11,207 nucleotides of DNA from JACKOD01 sp041591635. GTDB lineage: Bacteria > Pseudomonadota > Gammaproteobacteria > Pseudomonadales > Oleiphilaceae. A program made the position numbers and the translations under genes. Shown here piece after piece: positions 1 through 5,881 of this stretch; within the stretch, counting starts at the first letter, position 1; each line of letters starts with the position of its first letter. The stretch spans positions 1 to 11,207 of the forward strand of contig JBFHRO010000108.1 of assembly GCA_041591635.1 (NCBI GenBank). The letters run 5' to 3'. The notes under the pieces were generated by a model that saw only the letters and a program-made list of their open reading frames with translations, did no database searches and was not told where the DNA came from.

Positions 1-141
1 CGCAGGCGCAACCACGGCCTCAACGGGCCCATCTGCGCTCTGCGTCGTGCCTGCACGGGCGATATCCTGCGCTGCACGCTGCATCCCCTGCATGCCGGTG
101 CTGATACCTTGAAGCCCGGTGCCAAGCAATGAATTAACCAT
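1..141 (-). CDS. Partial small protein, rod/hook-like N-terminal helix
   Basis: An open frame starts at ATG 141 (complement) and runs without a stop through 47 codons to the window edge, so the C-terminus is missing. The start has a clear Shine-Dalgarno AAGGAG (148-153) six bases upstream and a good promoter further up. The visible protein begins MVNSLLGTGLQGIS and continues with a Met/Gln-rich amphipathic stretch ending in ARAGT. Its spacing of Gly, Met and Ala resembles the N-terminal helix of flagellar rod and hook proteins, but the typical Asn-Ile-Ala-Asn motif is replaced by QDIARAGT. The following residues are Ala/Val/Pro-rich. It lies downstream of bioD on the same strand. I do not recognise a named family; the flagellar resemblance is inference from 30 residues. 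Existence of the gene is well supported, function is not. Confidence 0.72.
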   Translation of the reverse strand, partial: MVNSLLGTGLQGISTGMQGMQRAAQDIARAGTTQSADGPVEAVVAPA

Positions 142-191
142 CACCCACTCCTTCCCAGTCAGCTTTTTCAATCTGGAATGACCCTGATTAA

Positions 192-220
192 ATTAGACCA
201 GCAAATTGATCAATTTTCAA
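192..220 (-). promoter_or_regulatory. Sigma70-type promoter for the 141..1 gene
   Basis: On the minus strand there is a -35 box TTGAAA (215-220), a 17-base spacer and a -10 box TCTAAT (192-197), each one mismatch from consensus. Predicted transcription starts near 185, giving a leader of about 44 bases before ATG 141. The spacer and -35 edge carry a perfect 14-bp palindrome (203-216). The promoter lies after the bioD stop, so this gene can be expressed apart from the biotin operon, although read-through from bioD is possible because no intrinsic terminator is visible between them. Confidence 0.6.
203..216. repeat. 14-bp perfect palindrome in promoter spacer
   Basis: The bases AAATTGATCAATTT are identical on both strands. 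The site fills most of the spacer and touches the -35 box of the promoter for the 141..1 gene, a position where a dimeric repressor would block RNA polymerase. No known regulator is assigned: the FNR/Anr box has a 4-base gap between TTGAT and ATCAA, which is absent here. AT-rich palindromes can occur by chance, so operator function is inference. Confidence 0.4.
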
Positions 221-285
221 CCACACCCGAGCCAGAGTGAGGATTGCGTCGCGTCGCCGCCCCTGACTAACCGGGAGATAAGAGG

Positions 286-981
286 TCAACCGGCCCCGGC
301 AAGCAGTGGCTGAAGATCAATAAAAGCGGCGAGATGCTCAATACTCAGCGGATCAGCATAAGGCAGAACGCCCAGACAAGGCGCCCCGAGCCACTGCCTT
401 AAGGTAGCGATGTTTTCGCTTTCTGCCTGCATGGGCTGACTGGAGGTACGATTCGCCACCCATCCGGCCAGTCGCAGACCATCGTTCTGAATCGCCCGGG
501 CGGTAAGCAGCGCGTGATTAAGACAGCCCAAACGCAAGGCGACTACCAGAATGACCGGTGTCTGCAGGGTGACAGCCAGGTGCGCCAGGGTTTCCCGATC
601 ATTTAACGGCACCATCCAGCCCCCCGCCCCTTCAATCAAGGCCAGATCCGCGCTCTGCATCAAGGCACCCCGGCATAAGCCCGCCAGGCGAGCCACGGTC
701 AGGGTTCTGCCCTCATCTTTGGCGGCAATGTGGGGGGCAATCGCTTGCTTGAGTGCGATCGGATTGACCTGATCGTAAGGCAGGTGTTGCGTCATATGTT
801 GCTGCAACATCAAGGCGTCTTCATTGACCAGTCCGTCGGCGGTTTCATCGCAGCCGGCCGCAACGGGTTTGAGTGCCAGGGTTCGCAAACCCTGGGTTCG
901 GGCCGCATGAAGAATAGCTGCCGTGGCACAGGTTTTTCCCACCTCGGTGTCGATTCCGGTGACAAAGAAGGTTTTAGGCAT
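286..981 (-). CDS. bioD: Dethiobiotin synthetase
   Basis: The 231-residue product is an ATP-dependent carboxylase that closes the ureido ring of dethiobiotin from 7,8-diaminononanoate and CO2, the step before biotin synthase, in the cytoplasm. The P-loop GIDTEVGKT is at residues 9-17. The KPVAAGC segment (38-44) carries the conserved Lys, and EGAGG (117-121) is the diaminononanoate/Mg-binding loop. Asn177 in VANR matches the adenine-contacting Asn of the E. coli enzyme. Length is normal (E. coli is about 225). It is the last gene of the bioB-bioF-bioHC-bioD operon, nine bases after bioHC. Its Shine-Dalgarno GAGGA overlaps the bioHC TGA stop, which implies translational coupling. No strong intrinsic terminator follows. 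Confidence 0.96.
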   Translation of the reverse strand: MPKTFFVTGIDTEVGKTCATAAILHAARTQGLRTLALKPVAAGCDETADGLVNEDALMLQQHMTQHLPYDQVNPIALKQAIAPHIAAKDEGRTLTVARLAGLCRGALMQSADLALIEGAGGWMVPLNDRETLAHLAVTLQTPVILVVALRLGCLNHALLTARAIQNDGLRLAGWVANRTSSQPMQAESENIATLRQWLGAPCLGVLPYADPLSIEHLAAFIDLQPLLAGAG

Positions 982-990
982 AGCGTATCC

Positions 991-2598
991 TCAGACTGGT
1001 GGAGCTTTAAGAACGAAATAGGCAATCTCATAGGTGGCGGGCAACCCTGAATCCGACCGAAAGGATTCGTATGCCGCCAGAAAGGCACTCAGTCGCGCCC
1101 GCGATGTCGACTGGCGCGGACGATTTTGGGTGACATTGTGGGCCCCCAGCATTTTCAGTTCCCGGGTCAAGTCTGTCACCGCGTCGTAGTAGAGCACCTT
1201 CTGCTGCTCTAGCTGGAGTGCTACCTGTAGCCCGGCCTGTTGCATGGCCCGTACAAGATCGGTCGTGCGGCAAAATTCATTGACGTGCTGGTATTGATCG
1301 ACTCGCTCCCACGCCTGTCGCAGCTCATGCAGCGTGCCATCCAGCAGCGTGGCCAGGGCGCACCAGCCGCCCGGTTTTAACACCCGGCGAATTTCCGCGA
1401 ACAATCTGGTGTTGTCGCTGCACCATTGAATCGCGAGGCTACTGAACACAAGGTCGGCCGAGCCTGTTTTGAGGGGCAGGTTTTCGGCATCCCCCACCAG
1501 ATGGAAGACGCCCGGCAAGGGGTGTCGCTCCCGCGAATGACGCAACATGCCTTCGGCCAAATCCACGGCCACCACCTGGGCGACCCGGGGCAATGCCTGC
1601 AGGGCAGGCAGACTGTAACCCGTGCCACTGCCCAGATCGACTGCCAATGCCGCACCGGCAGGTTCACTATCACCCACACCTGCAGACAGGCTGGCGGCAA
1701 GGTCAAACAGGTGATCAGCGATCTCCCGCTGCAGATGGGCCGCCTGATCGTAAGAGGCCGCCGCCCGGCTAAAGGAGCCGGCAATCAAGGCCTTGTCGAT
1801 GAGGGGCAGACTTTGCCCTGGGCAAGCGGTTTGGGGAAGGCCCTGCAGCCAGCCTGCGAGGGCATCCCGCACCTGCGGTGCAAAGCTGCCCCAGGGACAA
1901 TGCCCCATACCGGGAATCACCCTGACCCTTGCGTGCACGCCGTCCACAACCGCCATCTCGGCCAGACTGACCGGTACCAATGCATCCGCCTCGCCCAAGA
2001 GCAACAACGTGGGCACCCTCAGCCCTGCCAGCGCCGTGCGCACATCGAGCTCGCGCAGCAAATGCAAACCGTTGGCCAAGGCTTCAGGAGAAGTGCGCCC
2101 GTCGGCGCGCGCGGCCTTGAGGGCTTTGAGATCATCGCGCGTGGCGCGCATTGCCGATTCCGATGATGCCGATGGCAACTGCCCCGGATCGGCTTGCACC
2201 TGTGCAGCCAGATAATCAAACTTTTTCAGCGTGGCCGCCAGGTTTTCGCGCAAACCCTGCTCAAAACCCTCGTAAATCGCCGGTGCCATGGCCGTTGGCC
2301 AATCGGACCGAGCCACAAAACAGGGATTGGTCTGCAATACCAGCAGTGCCGCCGGTCGGCAAAACTGGCCCGCCACCGCCGCAATCGCCAGGGTGCCACC
2401 CAGAGACCAGCCCAGCAGCAAACTGGAGTCATCCACCTCGGCAGCAATCCGTTGGCACCACTGTTGGCACGTTAAGGATTGGTCGAGATCAATGATGCAG
2501 CTACCCCGATCGGCCTCGACACTGGCAGCGAAGTCGCACCATAGACTTGCCGGCATGGACCAGCCGTTGACGATCACCAGTTTTCCGGGCCATTTCAT
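991..2598 (-). CDS. bioHC: Bifunctional BioH-BioC biotin precursor protein
   Basis: The 535-residue fusion joins two enzymes that make the pimeloyl moiety of biotin. Residues 1 to about 255 are an alpha/beta hydrolase like BioH, the carboxylesterase that removes the methyl cap from pimeloyl-ACP methyl ester: nucleophile Ser65 in GWSLGG, Asp205 in GEADALVP and His233 in GMGHCPWG form the expected triad. After a short Pro/Gln-rich linker, residues about 265-535 are BioC, the SAM-dependent malonyl-ACP O-methyltransferase: the FSRAAASYDQ motif near 276, SAM motif I VDLGSGTGY (320-328), the acidic VAVDLAEGM loop, and SSLAIQWC, which matches the E. coli BioC NLAVQWC segment. Both active sites look intact. 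The fusion is established for Saccharophagus and Teredinibacter. Its start overlaps the bioF stop by 4 bp (ATGA), implying coupled translation. Confidence 0.95.
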   Translation of the reverse strand: MKWPGKLVIVNGWSMPASLWCDFAASVEADRGSCIIDLDQSLTCQQWCQRIAAEVDDSSLLLGWSLGGTLAIAAVAGQFCRPAALLVLQTNPCFVARSDWPTAMAPAIYEGFEQGLRENLAATLKKFDYLAAQVQADPGQLPSASSESAMRATRDDLKALKAARADGRTSPEALANGLHLLRELDVRTALAGLRVPTLLLLGEADALVPVSLAEMAVVDGVHARVRVIPGMGHCPWGSFAPQVRDALAGWLQGLPQTACPGQSLPLIDKALIAGSFSRAAASYDQAAHLQREIADHLFDLAASLSAGVGDSEPAGAALAVDLGSGTGYSLPALQALPRVAQVVAVDLAEGMLRHSRERHPLPGVFHLVGDAENLPLKTGSADLVFSSLAIQWCSDNTRLFAEIRRVLKPGGWCALATLLDGTLHELRQAWERVDQYQHVNEFCRTTDLVRAMQQAGLQVALQLEQQKVLYYDAVTDLTRELKMLGAHNVTQNRPRQSTSRARLSAFLAAYESFRSDSGLPATYEIAYFVLKAPPV

Positions 2599-3833
2599 TC
2601 GGCATCATCCTGCGCTGACAGGGCTTCTGACGCCTGCACAAGCATCAGTTCCGGTTGCTCGCGCGCAATGCTGCGAAGTGCCTCAAGCAGACGATCAAGG
2701 TGGGCATGGGTATGCAGGGCGCTGAAAGTCACCCGCAAGCGCGCGCTGTTGGCCGGCACCGTCGGCGGGCGAATGGCGGTAATGAGAATGCCGCGCTGTT
2801 CCAGTGCTGCCGCCAGCGCCAGCGCCTGATCCGCACCACCCACCAGCAAAGGCTGAATCGGCGTCTGCGGTGTGTCGGCCTCGGCCAGGGGTGTCAGCAG
2901 GGTAAAGCCGATGCGGCTGACTTCCTCACGAAAACGTCGCACCAGGGTCTGTAATTGCTCGCGCCGCCACTCGTCCTGCTCCAGCAATGCCAGACTGGCG
3001 CGGGTGGCCGCCGCCAGCGCCGGCGGCATCGCAGTGGTATAAATGTAGGTGCGGGCATTTTGGATTAGCGTTTCTATTAACAGGCGGCTGCCCGCCACAA
3101 AAGCCCCGGCCGTGCCAAAGGCTTTACCCAAGGTGCCTACCAGTACCGGCACCTCGGTGGCGGTCAGTCCGTAGTGACTGACAATGCCCCGGCCACCCAC
3201 ACCCAGGGTGCCAAATCCGTGCGCATCATCGACCATCAGCCAGGCACTGTGTTGCTGACAGCGGCGAGCCAGCGCCGGCAAGGGCGCCAGATCGCCGTCC
3301 ATACTGAACACGCCATCGGTGACCACCAGGGTGCGGCGATAATCCCCCTGCGCCAGCAGCGAATCCAGATGTTCTGCGGCCGCATGACGGTAACGCTGAA
3401 ACCGCGCACCGCAAAGCAGCCCGGCATCAAGCAGGGAGGCGTGATTCAAGCGGTCTTCAAGCACCCGATCCTGACGCCCCAGCAAGGCATTGATGACACC
3501 GATATTGGCCATATAGCCGGTGGAAAAAAACAGCGCGGCTTCCCTTTGGGTAAAGGCGGCCAAGGCTTCTTCGAGCGCATGATGTTCGCTGTGGTGACCG
3601 TTGACCAGATGGGAGGCTCCCCCGCCCACGCCCCAGCGGTGCGCGGCCTGGGTAAAGGCCTCGATGACCTGCGGATGATTGGCCAGGCCCAGGTAGTCAT
3701 TGCTGCAAAAGGCCAGCATGTCACGGCCATCGAGGCGAATTTCCGGCCCCTGTGCCGACTCCAGCTGCCGCCGGACACGGTAAAGATGCTGCTGTTTTTT
3801 CTCAGCCAGCGCAGGAGCAAGATCAAAGCCCAT
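2595..3833 (-). CDS. bioF: 8-amino-7-oxononanoate synthase
   Basis: The PLP enzyme condenses pimeloyl-ACP (or -CoA) with L-alanine to give 8-amino-7-oxononanoate (KAPA). From the chosen start the protein has 412 residues. The alpha-oxoamine synthase hallmarks are present: SNDYLGLA at 44-51, the glycine-rich GVGGGASHLVNG at 68-79, His131 (stacks on the PLP ring), Asp202 and His205 in VDDAHGFG, and the Schiff-base Lys237 in GTLGKAFG. I chose ATG 3833 (MGFDLAPALA) because homologues begin there and GAGG lies seven bases upstream. An in-frame ATG at 3893 would add 20 residues encoded across the intercistronic hairpin and is unlikely. The stop overlaps the bioHC start. It is second in the biotin operon. 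Confidence 0.95.
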   Translation of the reverse strand: MGFDLAPALAEKKQQHLYRVRRQLESAQGPEIRLDGRDMLAFCSNDYLGLANHPQVIEAFTQAAHRWGVGGGASHLVNGHHSEHHALEEALAAFTQREAALFFSTGYMANIGVINALLGRQDRVLEDRLNHASLLDAGLLCGARFQRYRHAAAEHLDSLLAQGDYRRTLVVTDGVFSMDGDLAPLPALARRCQQHSAWLMVDDAHGFGTLGVGGRGIVSHYGLTATEVPVLVGTLGKAFGTAGAFVAGSRLLIETLIQNARTYIYTTAMPPALAAATRASLALLEQDEWRREQLQTLVRRFREEVSRIGFTLLTPLAEADTPQTPIQPLLVGGADQALALAAALEQRGILITAIRPPTVPANSARLRVTFSALHTHAHLDRLLEALRSIAREQPELMLVQASEALSAQDDAE

Positions 3834-3858
3834 CACAAGCCTCGTTGACAAGGAAGGA

Positions 3859-3879
3859 GGCAGGTCTTCGCGACCTGCC
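3859..3879 (-). other. Intercistronic hairpin between bioB and bioF
   Basis: A perfect 8-bp inverted repeat, GGCAGGTC (3859-3866) and GACCTGCC (3872-3879), encloses a 5-base loop, read on the transcribed minus strand as GCGAA. It sits in the 78-base gap between the bioB stop and the bioF start. No clean U-tract follows on the minus strand (it continues TCCTTCCTTGTC), so it is not a convincing terminator. It may protect the bioB message from exonucleases or set the bioB:bioF ratio; that role is inference. Confidence 0.6.
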
Positions 3880-3911
3880 CAGGACAAAAGCATCAGCCTA
3901 CCTGATACCCG

Positions 3912-4976
3912 TTACTGCAGATTGGCACCGGCAGAGGTCGCTTCATAGAAGAGGTGTTTAGTCTGCTCACGCTCAAGGGCTTCGACGATTTTTTGCTCCC
4001 GGTGGACTTCACTACTGCAATGACGCTCTTCGGGACGAATCCCCAGTTTCTGGAACAGTCTTTGATCGCTGTGCGCCTCGGGATTCGAGGTGGTCAGCAG
4101 CTTTTCACCGTAGAAAATGGAGTTGGCACCGGCAAAAAAGCACAAGGCCTGCATGCTTTCAGGCATCTGTTCGCGCCCGGCCGAGAGGCGTACATGAGAC
4201 GCGGGCATCAGAATGCGGGCGACTGCAATGGTGCGAACAAAGTCGATGGGATCGATATCTTTTTCGTTTTCAAGCGGCGTGCCCTTTACTTTAACCAGCA
4301 TGTTGATGGGCACGCTTTCGGGGTGAACTTCCATATTGGCCAGCTGCGCCAGCAGGGATGCCCGGTCGTCTTCCGATTCGCCCATGCCCATAATGCCGCC
4401 GCAGCACACCTTCATGCCGGCCTTGCGCACATTGGCCAGGGTTTGCAGGCGATCCTCGTAGGTACGGGTGGTAATGATGTTGCAGTAAAAATCCTTCGAG
4501 GTATCGAGGTTGTGGTTGTAGTAGTCAAGTCCGGCATCGGCCAGCGACAGGGCCTGATTTTCGGTGAGCATGCCCAGGGTCATACAGGTTTCCATGCCCA
4601 GGGCCTTGACCTGCTTGACCATGTCGGTGACGTAAGGCATATCCCTGTCATGGGGGTTGCGCCAGGCCGCGCCCATACAGAAACGGCTCGCACCTTTCTC
4701 CTTGGCGGCCTTGGCTTCGGTGATGACTTTTTCTACCGCCAGCAGTTTTTCTTTTTCAAGCCCCGTGTTGTAGCGGGCACTTTGCGGACAATAGGCGCAA
4801 TCTTCAGGGCAGGCGCCGGTTTTGATCGACAACAGCGTGCTTACCTGAACCTGGTTGGGGTCGAAATTTTCGCGATGAATGCAATGTGCCTTGAACAGCA
4901 AGTCATTGAACGGCAGTGCAAACAATTGCTGAACTTCTTCTATCGCCCAATCGTGGCGAAGACCATTAGCGCTCAT
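3912..4976 (-). CDS. bioB: Biotin synthase (radical SAM)
   Basis: The enzyme inserts sulfur into dethiobiotin to make biotin, using a radical-SAM [4Fe-4S] cluster and an auxiliary [2Fe-2S] cluster. The protein has 354 residues from ATG 4976. The CxxxCxxC motif is Cys56, Cys60 and Cys63 in GACPEDCAYCPQ. The [2Fe-2S] ligands are Cys100 (FCMGAAW), Cys131 (ETCMTLG), Cys191 (KVCCGG) and Arg263 (HVRLSAGR), matching E. coli C97, C128, C188 and R260. Conserved YYNHNLDTS is at 152-160. An in-frame TTG at 5006 would add 10 residues but lacks a ribosome site; MSANGLRHDW matches homologue starts, with a modest GGGA upstream. It is first in the operon, behind a long leader and a BirA-regulated promoter inside comF. 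Residue 192 is Cys where E. coli has Ser. Confidence 0.97.
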   Translation of the reverse strand: MSANGLRHDWAIEEVQQLFALPFNDLLFKAHCIHRENFDPNQVQVSTLLSIKTGACPEDCAYCPQSARYNTGLEKEKLLAVEKVITEAKAAKEKGASRFCMGAAWRNPHDRDMPYVTDMVKQVKALGMETCMTLGMLTENQALSLADAGLDYYNHNLDTSKDFYCNIITTRTYEDRLQTLANVRKAGMKVCCGGIMGMGESEDDRASLLAQLANMEVHPESVPINMLVKVKGTPLENEKDIDPIDFVRTIAVARILMPASHVRLSAGREQMPESMQALCFFAGANSIFYGEKLLTTSNPEAHSDQRLFQKLGIRPEERHCSSEVHREQKIVEALEREQTKHLFYEATSAGANLQ

Positions 4977-5047
4977 GTAGAATTCCCGAATGTTAGGATT
5001 GATCAAAAATAATACTGTCCGACCCCCTCCCGATTGACGCCTTTATT

Positions 5048-5063
5048 GGCTTGCGCACAAGCC
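5048..5063. other. Small hairpin in the bioB/comF leader region
   Basis: The arms GGCTTG (5048-5053) and CAAGCC (5058-5063) are exact inverted repeats around a 4-base loop, CGCA on the plus strand. The element lies in the predicted bioB 5' leader (minus strand) and just upstream of comF on the plus strand. It has no U-tract on either strand. It could shape either leader; function is unknown. Confidence 0.4.
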
Positions 5064-5100
5064 CATTGGTGTGATCGGAAGTTTGCCCACAGGAAGTGCC

Positions 5101-5128
5101 ATGATAAAGGAGTTATCAAAGCTGTCAA
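5101..5128 (-). promoter_or_regulatory. bioB operon promoter
   Basis: On the minus strand a perfect -35 box TTGACA (5123-5128), a 16-base spacer and a -10 box TATCAT (5101-5106, 5 of 6) form a strong sigma70-type promoter directed at bioB. Transcription should begin near 5094, leaving a leader of about 118 bases before ATG 4976. The -35 lies inside one half of the BirA operator, so bound BirA would exclude polymerase. The -10 covers the divergent comF start codon. Confidence 0.75.
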
Positions 5129-5877
5129 CCAAATGGAAAGATCTGGTTGACAACTCAGCCTGCTATTTATGTGATGAAATCCATCATTCACCCTTTCTCG
5201 TTTGCCCGTCCTGTCTCGACGACTTCCCGCATCACCCGACCAGTCTGCTGCGATCCGGCCCAAACGCCTGCCACCTCGAGGTTTGCCGGCAGTGCGCCCT
5301 GCCCCTGCAAACTGCGCCAGTGAATCGACTGTGCCGGGAGTGTCTGCTGCAGCCCCCGGCCTTTAGCCAGATACAGGTGCCCTGGCTCTATGCCTTTCCA
5401 GTCGACGCAATGATAGGGCGATTCAAATACCGCCATCAGGGCTACTTTGGGCGCGCGCTGAGCTTGCTGCTGGCGGAACACCTGCGCCGGCTGCTGGACG
5501 CCAGTTCCGACCAGCGACCGGATTTTCTGCTTCATGTGCCGGTGGGCCGGCGCAAGTTATGGCGGCGCGGCTTCGATCAGACCCACGTCATCGCCTCGAT
5601 GCTGGCGACCCAACTGCAGATTCCCTTTCGCACCGGCGTAGTACTGCGTCAGCGGGAATCCTCGGTCCAGGCCCGGCTCAACAAACAGGCGCGGCAGAAC
5701 AATCTGCACGGTGCCTTCCGGATTGATGGTTCGGTGGCGGGGGCGCGGATTGCGCTGGTGGATGATGTGGTCACCACCACCAGCACGGTGCGGGAAATCA
5801 GCCACCAGCTGATAGTAGCCGGCGCCCAGGAAGTACAAGTGTGGGCGCTGGCCCGAACCCCCAAAGCCGATGCCTGA
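5101..5877 (+). CDS. comF: ComF/GntX-family phosphoribosyltransferase-like protein
   Basis: The 258-residue protein belongs to the ComF family, implicated in DNA uptake in competent bacteria (also GntX/YhgH in E. coli); its biochemical reaction is not settled. The N-terminus has four Cys pairs of zinc-ribbon type: CYLC (21-24), CPSC (35-38), CRQC and CRECL. A phosphoribosyltransferase fold follows, with VPVGRRKLWRRGFDQT and the PRPP-loop-like LVDDVVTTTSTV near the C-terminus. The loop has Thr where the usual motif TTGST has Gly. ATG 5101 has AGGAAG at 5091-5096; a GTG at 5071 is in frame but less well placed. Codons 1-18 are shared with the bioB promoter and BirA operator on the other strand. 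The stop lies 4 bases from the convergent flavoprotein gene. Confidence 0.9.
   Translation: MIKELSKLSTKWKDLVDNSACYLCDEIHHSPFLVCPSCLDDFPHHPTSLLRSGPNACHLEVCRQCALPLQTAPVNRLCRECLLQPPAFSQIQVPWLYAFPVDAMIGRFKYRHQGYFGRALSLLLAEHLRRLLDASSDQRPDFLLHVPVGRRKLWRRGFDQTHVIASMLATQLQIPFRTGVVLRQRESSVQARLNKQARQNNLHGAFRIDGSVAGARIALVDDVVTTTSTVREISHQLIVAGAQEVQVWALARTPKADA
5122..5153. promoter_or_regulatory. BirA operator (biotin-responsive)
   Basis: CTGTCAACC (5122-5130), exactly 14 bases, then GGTTGACAA (5145-5153). The arms are inverted repeats matching in 8 of 9 positions, and the site fits the proteobacterial BirA box TTGTMAACC-N14/15-GGTTKACAA with one terminal mismatch. BirA is the biotin-protein ligase that represses bio genes when loaded with biotinyl-AMP. 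The site overlaps the bioB -35 box, the expected repression geometry. It lies wholly within comF codons 8-18, so it is also coding sequence. Confidence 0.85.
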
Positions 5878-5881
5878 GGTT

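Noticed and set aside
142..285. Intrinsic terminator after bioD
   Set aside because: GC-rich direct repeats (GCGTC units near 245-257) are present, but they do not form a stem and no T-run follows.
3834..3893. Longer bioF start at ATG 3893
   Set aside because: It adds 20 residues not seen in homologues, encoded across the intercistronic hairpin, and its ribosome site is weaker than at 3833.
4999..5006. TTGATCAA palindrome as an FNR/Anr box
   Set aside because: The FNR consensus TTGAT-N4-ATCAA needs a 4-base gap; here the half-sites are merged.
3954..5012. A 352-codon open frame on the plus strand opposite bioB
   Set aside because: It mirrors the bioB codons, has no family features or ribosome site, and bioB is unambiguous.
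5147..5175. Plus-strand TTGACA of the BirA box as a comF promoter
   Set aside because: Transcription would begin inside comF, after its start codon and near the first Cys pair, and the -10 (TGTGAT) is poor.
5003..5263. An 86-codon minus-strand open frame upstream of bioB
   Set aside because: It runs through the bioB promoter and operator and is opposite to comF; no domain or ribosome site.
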